Source: Durusdinium trenchii
Taxonomy: Eukaryota; Sar; Dinophyceae; Suessiales; Symbiodiniaceae
Reading direction: 5' to 3'
Length of the DNA: 64,000 bases
Assembly: GCA_963970005.1 (NCBI GenBank)
Contig: CAXAMN010021113.1
Span: forward strand, 619,901-683,900
The translations under genes were made by a program, and so were the position numbers. Every line of letters begins with the position of its first letter. The stretch's first letter is position 1. The notes under the pieces were generated by a model, which was not told the origin of the DNA, ran no database searches, and saw only the letters and a list, made by a program, of their open reading frames with translations. Below are positions 10,140 through 19,166 of the stretch, piece by piece.

Positions 10140-10322
10140 CCGTTTCACCCTGGTAGATTGATCTCCTACAGGTCGTCTACTGGCACGAGCTCGCACGTCA
10201 CCCGCTGCCTGTTGCGTCGGTCGCTGCGGAGGCAAGAGTTGGAATACCTCTTGAAGAGTCCGGACGCCTCAGCGGCGGAAGACCTGCCAGTGAAGGTTGA
10301 GGGGTGCCATGGCCACGGTTAG
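10140..10322 (+). CDS. Hypothetical exon-like open frame
   Basis: In the frame ending at TAG 10320-10322 the sequence reads SHVTRCLLRRSLRRQELEYL, LKSPDASAAEDLPVKVEGCH and GHG. The leucine/arginine amphipathic stretch and the acidic linker look protein-like. The 5' part (10035-10140) is not convincing. No family and no splice border are identified with confidence. Confidence 0.25.
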   Translation, partial: PFHPGRLISYRSSTGTSSHVTRCLLRRSLRRQELEYLLKSPDASAAEDLPVKVEGCHGHG

Positions 10323-11599
10323 AGCATGTTAGAGCGTAGTACACATGAACATATGTCACTTGTGACATAAGTATAAGTAGCATAAGGTTACATGATGTTA
10401 CAAGGGTTTGTGGTTGCTAGGGCGTCTTTTGCGTTTTTTTTTTTCAGAATTGTCACCTTCAACCTTGAGACTTGAGTAGGAGACACTCTTTGACTACCTG
10501 GCTACCTCGAATATCCAAAAATGGTCCGGATGGCTGAAAAAGAACAACATTCAATAAACACAAAAATCCAAACGTCAAAAAAAAATACCCCTGCATTGGT
10601 TGGGATGTTCCCTGCATTGTTGCATAACACTTTCCATGTTCGGTACATGACTTCCCAGAACGGCGTCCGACAGATAGATGCACGCCGGCGAAAAGAATCA
10701 CACGTACCAACTCTCCTATCCTTCCCTGGGAGTCCAACGTGATTTATGTTAGACCTATGGTAGTGGATGATGACTTCTAGGTGGGCTGGTTCGTGACATG
10801 AGTCAAGTTCCAGACGTTCTGAGCTTCAAGGTGACGACGTAGTCGTGGTGAAAGCTGGCGGTCCTGGTCGATGACTGGTCCTCAGTCAAGCTAGTAGGGT
10901 GGTTGGGCGGGTCTGACGACCGGCACGATTGTGACTGATAGAGTTCTTGGCATCCAGTGTAGACTGGAGCGAACTTGTCCTGGTCAAGTCACTACTTTTG
11001 ATGTATTGGGAACCTTCCAGTCGTATTTTGCGATCAATCCTGAAGAAGGCTAGGAGACTGTCTTGGACTGTATGGATTTGTTTACCTTCTCTGGCCAATA
11101 TACTGCCCTAAGAATCAAGGACCCTCAAAGTGAAGGTTAGGTTTGGTTCGGGTCCAAACCCCTGCGTTCTGCAGGGTCGAAAACCTCCAGAAGTGGTCGG
11201 GTCCAATGACTTTTTGACTTTTTGGACTGGTCATTCTGGACACGTGGCCAAGTTCAGATCCAGTGGCCTCCTTCTTTCAACGCCAGCATCGCCAGACAAG
11301 CAAGCGTCCGTCACGAGCGTCCGTCCCTTCGTGGCTCTTCAGCATCAACGAGTAGACATGGAGCACGACTGGCTGAAGCAGATCGTGCTCTTGGAGACAT
11401 GGGATCTGATGTGTGGACAGACATATGTGAGTGGACACGTGTGGAGATGTGTATTTCTCAAAGGAGAAGGAGCCTTGAAGGACGAAGCAAGGAAGTTTTA
11501 AAACTGAAGACTTAGGACTGATGTGTTTGGACTGAAGTGCCCCATCTCTGGAATTCATATCCTTCACCGAAAAATTGGGGCATTGGTTCCGAAAGTGAA

Positions 11600-11670
11600 G
11601 AATGAGTGTGTATTAGGGAGACCTCCCAGTTCTGCCCCCTCAAAAACAACGAACATAGACCAAAACATAG
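11600..11670. repeat. Family F element fragment
   Basis: GAGTGTGTATTAGGGAGACC followed by TCCCAGTTCTGCCCCCTCAA and AACATAGACCAAAACATAG is the reverse complement of the arrangement seen at 24028-24110 and 31826-31893. Confidence 0.55.
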
Positions 11671-13024
11671 CAGAACCCGTTAATGGACACCCCTTGGCAG
11701 CTAAGGGGCTATAAATAGACACCCCGACAGGAGGGTGGTACCAAAAGCCATTGGGACCATCAGGGTCCCCCTGTGGAAAAGACACTTCTTCTTTGTTCGC
11801 CCAAGACCGAGGGATCGCAAAGAAAACACCGGAGGATTGTTTGGCCCATTGGAGCTTGCAGAACCGATGTGTCAGGGACAGAATCCACTTGGAAGACAAG
11901 GGGAACCATGTGAGCGAGGTAAACCGCTTCACCTGGAAATCGATCCACAGGATCTGAAACATGGGACCAACACTGCTGCAAGACGTGTTTTTTCTTGTAA
12001 GAGTCAGTCATATGCCCAGAACCTGACTGATCCCCTGTTATGGAGGCCTATATCATTGTGACAGTGGGTTTGCTTCAGAGATCCACTACCACCTCCTTTT
12101 GTAGGAACTGACCGCCACATCCTCAAAGATCTCGGCATGTGCATGCTGGTCAGCGCTGTGCATGCTGGTCAGCGTGAGTTAGCCGATGTGAGGGGTCTCA
12201 GAGATGATTCTCTGTGGTGATGCGGTGACGTTGGAACGGGCATGGACAGGCATGGACATGCTGGGGGTGGTTGAAAAGGGGTCTTTCTGGTGCATATGGA
12301 TTCCAGATGCATGTTCGTGTTTGGGTGAATTGCTCCAGGGGGTCCAATTCCCCGCCCAAAGAATCCTGTTCGCTTCGCACCACGACTTGCTGTTCTTTTT
12401 TCTTTGCTATCTTTGCTCAGCAAGCCGGTAGTCTTGTAGCACTTTGTGGATGTTGGAGAGGGTCGACCAGGACGCCAGAAACACATCGCAGGAGGCCTTA
12501 AGGGACTCCAAAAGAGCGGAGCTCAGGCCCTCCTCTCAAGCAGGTGGAACCGGTGCATCCAGGTGATCTGTGCTGATGGGCATACAGGTGATGATGCATG
12601 CAGCTGTTGTTGTTGTTGTTTTTTTTCTGTTTTTTCATGGTTTCTCAGGTGCCTCTCGGGGTTTGTAGATGTTTTTTTGGTTTTTAAGTCATGACAAGCC
12701 AGAGGGTGTCCCTCCAAACACCGGGATCGTCGGGGCCAGGAAGGCCAGGTGTTTAGGAATGACTTCGGAAGGTCTGAGATGGTCTGATTGCCTGTTTGAG
12801 AAGGTATTTGCAACCCCATACTAACTGGTTTGTTTGTTTGAGGATGTTCAAGCCTGTACCAGACTAGGTCACTTGGGAGCAATGCTTTTTTGCAGCTCCG
12901 GCAATCAATTTGAGGTCTTCATACTACAGACCACCAAGACTTGCAGTTGACTATAGGATCTTCTACTATAGGCGACTTAAACTTGGGATCGGACCTATGT
13001 ATCCCAAACAGAATGAATTATATA

Positions 13025-13133
13025 TACCTGGAGTCGACCCGTGCGTACCTCGGAATGGGTACAGTCGTACCTTTTTTTGTGTTCGGGTCATGTCCCCATG
13101 TTCTAAGGTACTGGGTCAGTCGGGTCCAGGTAG
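13025..13133. repeat. Foldback family B, complete copy
   Basis: The left arm is ACCTGGAGTCGACCCGTGCG, with TACCTCGGAATGGGTACAG inside. The right arm contains GGGTCATGTCCCCATGTTCT and ends ACTGGGTCAGTCGGGTCCAG plus GT. The arms pair imperfectly along their length, and the subtype with CTGGGTCAGTCGGGTCCAG is shared with 38304-38418 and 24514-24598. Confidence 0.75.
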
Positions 13134-13274
13134 TCATATAATCATAAAACCCTTATCATTTGCAATGGAAAAACACCCAACTCTTCATCCATGGACCTTT
13201 GAATCCGGCGGATTTGCACCCACACGTCTGAGGGCGCTTCGCCAGCAGCTGCAGAAGCAGCTCTTTCAGGTGCG

Positions 13275-13620
13275 ATGGACAGCGTGGAGTGGCGGGTGAT
13301 GGACACCGACTCACCAGGTCCATGGCTTTTTCGCTCCATCCACGACAGGTCCCAGTAAAGGTAAACCAGTCGCACGGACAGCAGCACGGAAGGCATCGGA
13401 AAAGCGTGTCCATGAAGAGTTACAATTGGGAGGTGAAGTGCCCATGATACCACCCCTTGAGGGTCCAGGACTTGGCCCAGCCACTTCGCCAGAGCAGGTG
13501 GGCGCAGAGAAGCAGCGGGGCAGCCTGTTCGGGCGACTGAAGCGCTCTGCCTCTGCAGAGGAGACGCGTCTCGGTAAAGGAGGCTGCTCTTGTGCAGACG
13601 ATGGGAGTGGAAGGATGTGT
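13275..13620 (+). CDS. Hypothetical protein exon with frame change
   Basis: From an ATG at 13275 one frame reads MDSVEWRVMDTDSPGPWLFR and then SIHDRSQ before a stop near 13356. From about 13327 the next frame is open and reads GKPVARTAARKASEKRVHEE, then EVPMIPPLEGPGLGPATSPE, then GSLFGRLKRSASAEETRLGK. Both parts have clear coding character, and the second is a basic/proline-rich, probably disordered segment. The switch between frames could be a short unrecognised intron, a base error or real decay. The open frame runs up to the VNTR repeat beginning at 13662. No family is recognised. Confidence 0.35.
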
Positions 13621-13661
13621 GTTATAGGGCGTTCTTTGACTTTGTCCTACTCTTTTTCCTC

Positions 13662-14032
13662 AAACAGTTTACTGCTGGGGTTCTATCTTAGAAAAAGAAA
13701 GAGCTGGCCACCCTCACTGTCCGCGCCCCTGAACTCTGTGGCTTGTGGCCTGGCTCTGTGGCCCGGCTCTGTGTCCGGGTCTTGTCCTTGTCTTGGCCGC
13801 GCCCGTGAACTCTGTGGCCGGGCTCTGTGGCCGGGTCTTGTCCTCCTCTTGTCCTGCTCTTCTCGTGTCTTCTCTTGTGGCTGAACAATTAGCGATGTCG
13901 ATGCCGACAAAAATCATTGATAAAGCAATTTGCTCTTGGGGGGGAAGGTAGGACGTACCAAGAAATCGTTTTTGGCTAATGTTAGTCCCAACGAATCGTT
14001 TTGAAACTGTTTGGGGTCTATGCTGGTATAAT
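13662..14032. repeat. VNTR-bearing dispersed repeat, copy 1
   Basis: It begins AAACAGTTTACTGCTGGGGT and ends with GTTTTGAAACTGTTTGGGGT then CTATGCTGGTATAA. AAACAGTTT at the start and AAACTGTTT near the end form short inverted termini. The middle holds about two units of an 80-base repeat (CCGCGCCCNTGAACTCTGTG, then TCTGTGGCC words and CTTGTCC words). The 3' third (AACAATTAGCGATGTCGATG to ACCAAGAAAT) is highly conserved with copy 2 at 16108-16574. Confidence 0.85.
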
Positions 14033-14034
14033 TG

Positions 14035-14690
14035 ACATGCTTTGATAGGTGACCTGCATTATACTTCAATATGATCCTATAGCTGGTTTCGTTGGATTCT
14101 CAGCCTTCAATGTCAAATTCCTGGTTCATACGCTCGCGCGCGGCCAATCGCTTTCAGAGGTTAACGATCGTGGATCACTTGCTCTATGAAGACCTGGTCT
14201 TCCATCACAGGCCGCCGGGAGACACCCGGAGAGACCAGACTGACTGTCGCAGAGCTTTGACTCATCCCATGTCGGTCGCTGATGCCTCTCCGCGTGTTTC
14301 GCCTTTTGTGAGCCACGAGGCAAAATACATACGAGTCATTTTTTGTTCTCAAACTGTCGGTGCATTCCTGGACCTTGCATGACAGATTGAATGATGAATA
14401 TACGGAATCCCTGTAAGGATTCCCGTAATGGACTATATTTAAAAAAAATACATTATTATTTATTTTGTCTTTAATACTGAAATTTTCATCGTAGTATACT
14501 GTTGTAAGAGTTCGCCAAGTATCCTGATGGTCTCCTTTAGCATTCCCATGCTTTCCCGGTCGCCTCAATAATTTGTCACCAACCCTGTCAAATTGGTAGA
14601 TTGTACCAGCACCTTCCAAGGGGTCTCCAATAGACTACCCTAAACTACCAGTGAATCTACAACACCCCGAAATGAAGGTCCAGGTAGAAT
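14035..14690. other. Non-coding stretch
   Basis: No supported gene. It includes a small inverted repeat GGAATCCCTGTAAGGATTCC at 14404-14423 followed by an A/T-rich tract. Frames on both strands are short and without motifs. Confidence 0.5.
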
Positions 14691-14729
14691 GCTGTTTCTT
14701 TGCACCCATTTGATGTTTCGACACCAGCA

Positions 14730-14895
14730 GGCACTTCACCCTGCTGCTGAACTCCTTAGGGCGTCGCTCCCTTTGGAGGACGTCCCTGCAGCTCTTGCCA
14801 GAGATGTGGCAGAGGGCAGCTTGTGCGCATGTTTTCTCCGTGCGGTGGTTCCCGCTTCCAGTGCAGATGTGACTGTTGGAGAGTCAAGTGTTTGA
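14730..14895 (+). CDS. Hypothetical exon
   Basis: Following a pyrimidine-containing stretch ending in ACACCAG, an open frame reads QALHPAAELLRASLPLEDVP, AALARDVAEGSLCACFLRAV, VPASSADVTVGESSV and stops at TGA 14893-14895. The alanine/leucine-rich helical character and single consistent frame suggest a genuine terminal exon. It is not a PPR motif. No family is recognised. Confidence 0.35.
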
Positions 14896-15380
14896 GGTGC
14901 CAGCTGCCCAGTATGCGTGCGGGAATTCACCCACCCAGCCAAAGTCAAACGCCACACTTGGAAAATGAAGCAGAAAGAACGTGACATCACCCTCCATTCG
15001 CCTTGACTGTGCGAGAACATGTCCAACAACCCAACCCTGAGGATACAGCTTGATCATGGTTGATCTAGACTTCCAAGACCGATCTTGAATCCTGTTTATG
15101 CTTGGGCTAGGTTCTGGCACACGACCTTCTTCTATATTTAATGTAGTACGTCATAATACGACACAAGATGGTTCCAAAGGGCTGCATTTTGGAGGGTATA
15201 GGGGTGCCCCTGTCACCTTTGCTCTCTGGATGGGACCCTATCCCGACATGGTTCCGCCACTGGTACTTTGGTCATGGCACAGGCGAGTGTTCCACCAGCC
15301 CGAGCGAGACCCATCCGCCCAGCCCGGTGGTCCGGCCCGGTGGTCTGGTCGGACCCGTGGTCGTCCGGTCGCCCGTCGGC

Positions 15381-15500
15381 GCCGAGGACTTGGTGCCCAA
15401 CAGCATCAGCTTCAATGCGGCCATGGACGCGTGCCAAAAAGGCGAGGAAGAAAGCCGACCCACCGAGGGAGGCCTTTGGAGAACGTGGAAAACATGGTGA
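15381..15500 (+). CDS. PPR-like exon fragment
   Basis: The frame reads AEDLVPNSISFNAAMDACQK then GEEESRPTEGG and stops at 15500. NSISFNAAMDACQKG fits helix A of a PPR motif (hydrophobic-x-x-hydrophobic-x-N, then A/S-C-x-K-G). Helix B is not preserved in this frame and probably lies in another exon or is lost. The role would be organellar RNA binding, inferred from family. Confidence 0.5.
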   Translation, partial: AEDLVPNSISFNAAMDACQKGEEESRPTEGGLWRTWKTW

Positions 15501-15791
15501 CCTCAGAGGTCCCTATAATAATGTATAAGTCCCATCATACATCCCCCATCATGCCTCATATACGGAGGTGTAAGACTGTAGAACTATTCTGGTAGGGGGT
15601 GGTGATCAATCAACAGTCTACATCACCATGATCCTGAGAAGGATATGTCCCTGTGCCCGAGGCCTGGGTCGTGACAGGGGGGTGCATGAAGATGGACAAC
15701 TCGGAAGCCTTCGCTCCGACTGAATCAGACACCTCAGGTCATGCAGATCAGGTCCTTGTCCATTGTTCCCCTTGCTACTTAGTATAGCTTC

Positions 15792-16010
15792 TTGTTACTG
15801 GTAGATCCTGGCCTCCAACTACCGCGATGGCACCGAACCACCGCGTTCCCGCGTCCTTCGTCGTCGCCCGATGCACCCGATGTCCCAACACCCAGCGACG
15901 GAGGGCCGGGCGAGCCTCGCTGGACCGGCGCACGGCCGGTTTCGGCGTCGGTGATGTCTCAGGTGCGGCTTGGCAACATGCCACCAGCCTGCTGAAGGAC
16001 AGGGATGGCC
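15792..16010 (+). CDS. Possible PPR helix B fragment with proline-rich lead
   Basis: A frame opening at 15792 is proline/arginine-rich (RPSSSPDAPDVPTPSDGGPG). After a possible acceptor (GATGTCTCAG), another frame reads GAAWQHATSLLKDRDGQF, which matches the W..A..LL pattern of PPR helix B. The two frames differ, so an intron border or a frame break lies near 15950-15960. Low confidence in the exact exon. Confidence 0.3.
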
Positions 16011-16107
16011 AGTTCAAGCATGCAAAAGAATCATCGAGACGATGCTTGGGGGATGTTGGGTGGTGGGTGGTTATGTACTATATGGAGGCATTTGGAGGGA
16101 GCAACTA

Positions 16108-16574
16108 AAACAGTTTACTGTTGGGGTTCAATCTTAGACAAAAAGAGCTGGCCACACTCACTGGCCGCGCCCCTGAACTCTGTGGCTGGACTCTGTGGCC
16201 TGGCTCTGTGGCCCGGCTCTGTGTCCGGGTCTTGTCCTTGTCTTGGCCGCGCCCGGCTGAACTCTGTGGCCTGGCTCTGTGGCCGGGCTCTGTGTCCAGG
16301 TCTTGTCCTCCTCTTGTGCTCCTCTTGTCCTTCTCTTGGCCGCGCCCCTGAACTCTCTGGCCGCGCTCTGTGGCCGGGTCTTGTCCTCCTCTTGTACTGC
16401 TCTTCTCTTGTCTTCCCTTATGGCCGAACAATTAGCGATGTCGATGCCGACAAAAATCTCTGATCAAGCAATTTGCTCTTGGGGGGGAAGGTAGGGCGTA
16501 CCAAGAAACCGTTTTTGACTAATATTGGTCCCAACGAATCGTTTTGAAACTGTTTGGGGTCTATGCTGGTGTAA
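16108..16574. repeat. VNTR-bearing dispersed repeat, copy 2
   Basis: Same ends and same conserved 3' third as copy 1 at 13662-14032, but 96 bases longer because the internal 80-base unit is present about three times instead of two. CCGCGCCC-type unit starts lie near 16163, 16245 and 16338. The unit count is therefore variable between copies of one element. Confidence 0.85.
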
Positions 16575-16734
16575 CTTTCAGATGTGTTACATGTTTCACT
16601 ACCTTATGGTTGTTCGACCAAAATTCAGAACTCTTCACTTTGGTCAAGACCTGACTTGCGGTTCCGATGCGGTCTGATGTGTCTCACTTTTGGGGGGACA
16701 CCTTCGAACAAAGAAATTCCCGCTTTCCATACGA

Positions 16735-17603
16735 TGACAAAGCAAGCTCGTTGGCCCTTCATTCATCAGCCCTGGCTCCGGTGGAGATTGGGCCAACTTG
16801 AGCTACGTCAATTCGCTCTCGAATGAGTCCCTGATGGCCATGATGTTTCTGCACTGGTGCAAACACCCGACTACGCGACTGTTTCCGGATGAGATGCTTG
16901 GCACAGTCTCAAGACTTCTTGCCCGGCTTTCAAAAGTGTCCGGCGCTACTGTTGCCCGAGCGGTGTCATTTCCGGCATTTCAGAAGACGAGGTTGCTGTA
17001 AATGCATACCTATCATGGACAGAAGGTGTCATAGCGAGGCGGTCCAGGGGATGCATTTCGAAGGAAGCCAACAAGATCCGCATTGACCTTCGTTGTCAAG
17101 GAAATTTGGACACTCTCACAAAAGGATATCGTGAGGCTTCAAGCATTTTCGTTGAACAGGCCACGTTCCTCGGGCATGGAAAATTCAGGGAGCATAAGGA
17201 AAATGTCATTTCCAAAGACAAAGTCACGCAGTTCACGTTTCCGAAACTAATCCTTGATTGGGAAAGTGGATTTGTCAATTACATCTTTGGACAAAACCAT
17301 TTCCGTTTTGCTGACCATACTGAGCCAATCTCAACTGTAAACTTCATGAAGTCAGTGATTGCCCATACATGTGGTTTTTTCTGTGGATGCACACACTTTC
17401 CAACTTGCAACAAGATTTACTTTGTTGAAACTCATTATGGAACATTCGCTTTTTTGAGATTTTCACAAAGGGAAATTGTTGAGTTTAAGAAGTGTTTGCT
17501 TGATGGAGGAAATGAAACCGTCATTCGGGGTCTTCTCAAAATTGAGAATCTTGAAACCTATGACCCGGGGCAACCAAGTGCCTACGACTTCTTGACAAAC
17601 TAG
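16735..17603 (+). pseudogene. Unidentified gene with a frame break
   Basis: Two adjoining open frames look like one gene. Part 1 (about 16735-16985) reads KLVGPSFISPGSGGDWANLS, NESLMAMMFLHWCKHPTTRL, FPDEMLGTVSRLLARLSKVS. Part 2 is open from 16893 to TAG 17603 in the next frame and reads EDEVAVNAYLSWTEGVIARR, LRCQGNLDTLTKGYREASSI, LILDWESGFVNYIFGQNHFR, CGFFCGCTHFPTCNKIYFVE, then TYDPGQPSAYDFLTN. The cysteines of CGFFCGCTHFPTC might bind metal. Joining them needs a one-base deletion or two-base insertion near 16980, so it is either broken or mis-assembled. The second part is AT-richer at third positions than the retroelement nearby, and no intron is visible. I do not recognise a family. Confidence 0.5.
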
Positions 17604-17689
17604 CATTTGCGGAAATGTGCGGTGTTGGAGGCATAAGATCTTCGACATCTTTTTGCAAACAATTCGTAGGTTTTAGATCGAAGCATCTA

Positions 17690-17915
17690 TTTTACGAAAG
17701 CCAGCCTTCGTAAAAGGCGCTAGCGGAGTTGTGTCTGGCGAACGAAGTGAGTAGTTAGGGGGTCTGGGGGGGTGGCCCGAGAAAGGTATACGTCAACTCG
17801 GCACATGCTGGGGGAGGAGGGTGCTCCGAGGGAAGGTTTTTTGAGGTTGTGTTGGAGGTGATTTTTGAGGGGTGGTGATGCAAGAAATGCCAAATGCATC
17901 ATTTGCATCATCTGA
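17690..17915. repeat. Dispersed repeat with terminal hairpin, copy 1
   Basis: It starts with a hairpin: TTTTACGAA (17690-17698), loop AGCCAGCC, TTCGTAAAA (17707-17715). It then has GGCGAACGAAGTGAGTAG, a G-rich tract, GGTGATGC, and ends in GCATCATTTGCATCAT. The copy at 57961-58175 keeps the same order: GAAAGCCAGC, GCGAACGAAGTGAGT, the G-rich tract, GGTGATGC, GCATCATTAGCATCAT. Between these anchors the sequences differ strongly. Confidence 0.75.
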
Positions 17916-17919
17916 ATGG

Positions 17920-18134
17920 AAAGGTGTAGTTGGCACCTTGCAAGGTATAGAGACCTAGGGTAGCCATAGTGGAGCTACCAGGTATAGTACTTCAAGTTGC
18001 CTTTCCGTCAACCGCTTGAGAACCTCTACACACGCACAGCAATCCACAGCTTTGAAGTCTCATTCGTGCTTTGAACTTGTATAGGTGTGTAAGAGGTATA
18101 GCAACATAGTATTTATACGGACCCAGGGTAGCTA
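17920..18134. repeat. Duplicated ~210-bp unit, left copy
   Basis: It begins AAAGGTGTAGTTGGCACCTT, contains GGTATAGTACTTCAAGTT and CAATCCACAGCTTTGAAGTC, and ends near TTTATACGGACCCAGGGTAG. The copy at 18244-18453 is about 95 percent identical over this order by eye, so the duplication is recent. Confidence 0.9.
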
Positions 18135-18208
18135 CAAGTAGCTACAGTTCTGTTCCCGGGCATGGCGCGCATGAGGCTTCAAAGCTGTGGTTTTCAAGCT
18201 AAATTCAA

Positions 18209-18218
18209 NNNNNNNNNN
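18209..18218. other. Assembly gap (10 N)
   Basis: Ten unknown bases lie between the two copies of the duplicated unit. The gap position suggests the assembler could not resolve the repeat, so true spacing or copy number may differ. Confidence 0.99.
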
Positions 18219-18243
18219 ACTCTGTTCAGGCCACCTTGAAAAT

Positions 18244-18453
18244 AAAGGTGTAGTTGGCACCTTGCTAGGTATAGAGACCCAGGGTAGCTATAGTGCAGCT
18301 ACCAGGTATAGTACTTCAAGTTCCCTTTCCGTCAACCGCTCGATAGCCTCTACGCACAGCAATCCACAGCTTTGAAGTCTCATTCGTGCTTTGAACTTGT
18401 GTAGGTGTGTAAGAGGTATAGCAACATAGTATTTATACGGACCCAGGCTAGCT
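18244..18453. repeat. Duplicated ~210-bp unit, right copy
   Basis: Second copy of the unit at 17920-18134, offset by 324 bases at the start and 320 at the end, with a small deletion around the CTACACACGCACAGC word. Confidence 0.9.
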
Positions 18454-18564
18454 TCAGAAGAGCACTCCGATACTTCACTTACAGCACTCCTTGAAGAGCA
18501 TGAGTCGCTTGCGCATAGCCACCAGAAACAAAAAATCTTAGTCTTACTGGAAGTGGAATGAAAC

Positions 18565-18675
18565 ACCAGGACCTTCAGAATGACCTCTTTGGAGTCTCCA
18601 AGTGACCTCATTCGGGACTAAGTGACTAAGTGACCTCATTCTGGGATCTCGGACGGTCACTTTGAAGGTCCTGGT
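18565..18675. repeat. Foldback family C, complete copy
   Basis: The left arm is ACCAGGACCTTCAGAATGAC and the right arm is GGTCACTTTGAAGGTCCTGG plus T. The inner words AAGTGACCTCATTC occur twice. A close relative lies at 43668-43761, sharing CCTCTTTGGAGTCT and GGTCACTTTGAAGGTCCTGG. Confidence 0.8.
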
Positions 18676-18835
18676 AGACACCAAATGATGTCAATGTGGA
18701 TAGATTTGGCTACGGCCTAAAACATCGGATTCCATCCAAACCCCCCCTGTGCAGAGGAAAAATCCGGGCAAAATGACACCGAACCCCTCAATTGCCAGGA
18801 AGCGCAGGTTTTTGTTTTGACATGGTTACCTCTGT

Positions 18836-19058
18836 GTGGGCAGAACAAGACATGAAGCAGATTTGACACGCGGCCGCAAGCAGCTGCGCGAGCTCATTTG
18901 CTTGCTTCGACGCGCAGTTGTCGAGAAAGGGAAGCGCTGGCTTTCGTTTTGCAGCTTCTCAGGTTTGCAAAATTGCCAAATTCAAGAAGTTGAGAATTGC
19001 AGAGTTTTGGTTTCTTTGACAGAAACAGTGTCAGGTCGCCTAACCAGTAATCTGTCCC
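18836..19058 (+). other. Leader region before the retroelement
   Basis: An open frame reads TRGRKQLRELICLLRRAVVE then KGKRW before becoming less protein-like. It could be the 5' part of the element, or host sequence into which it inserted. No promoter or spliced-leader relic is visible. Confidence 0.3.
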
Positions 19059-19062
19059 ATGG

Positions 19063-19166
19063 ATGCCGGCTGCCCCTGGGACCCCCGTTGGCGGGGAACG
19101 CCCTCGGCTCTCCGGGGGGGCTGGTGCTGCTGATGCAGCCATGCAGCCGGCCGATGATGATGATGA
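19063..19166 (+). CDS. Upstream acidic frame of the retroelement
   Basis: The frame reads MPAAPGTPVGGERPRLSGGA, GAADAAMQPADDDDDP and then loses meaning. The long polyprotein frame opens immediately after a run of TGA codons in the (GAT)n stretch at 19153-19166. It is low in complexity, as expected for a disordered N-terminal linker. The relation of the frames implies one missing base in the GAT repeat, a programmed frame change, or a separate start for the main protein. An overlapping ATG at 19059 opens a different, short frame (MDAGCPWDP). Confidence 0.4.

Larger units (their letters stand above)
10330..13270. other. Non-coding stretch with repeats
   Basis: No supported gene. It holds a family F fragment (11600-11670), a small hairpin CCCCTTGGCAGCTAAGGGG near 11690-11708, a TGT/T-rich tract (12604-12660) and a complete family B foldback (13025-13133). 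Short frames on both strands overlap and lack motifs. Confidence 0.5.

Noticed and set aside
13683-13917. Arg/Gly/Pro-rich minus frames over the VNTR repeat (also at 16105-16431)
   Set aside because: They result from the tandem repeat, change with unit number, and appear in all frames.
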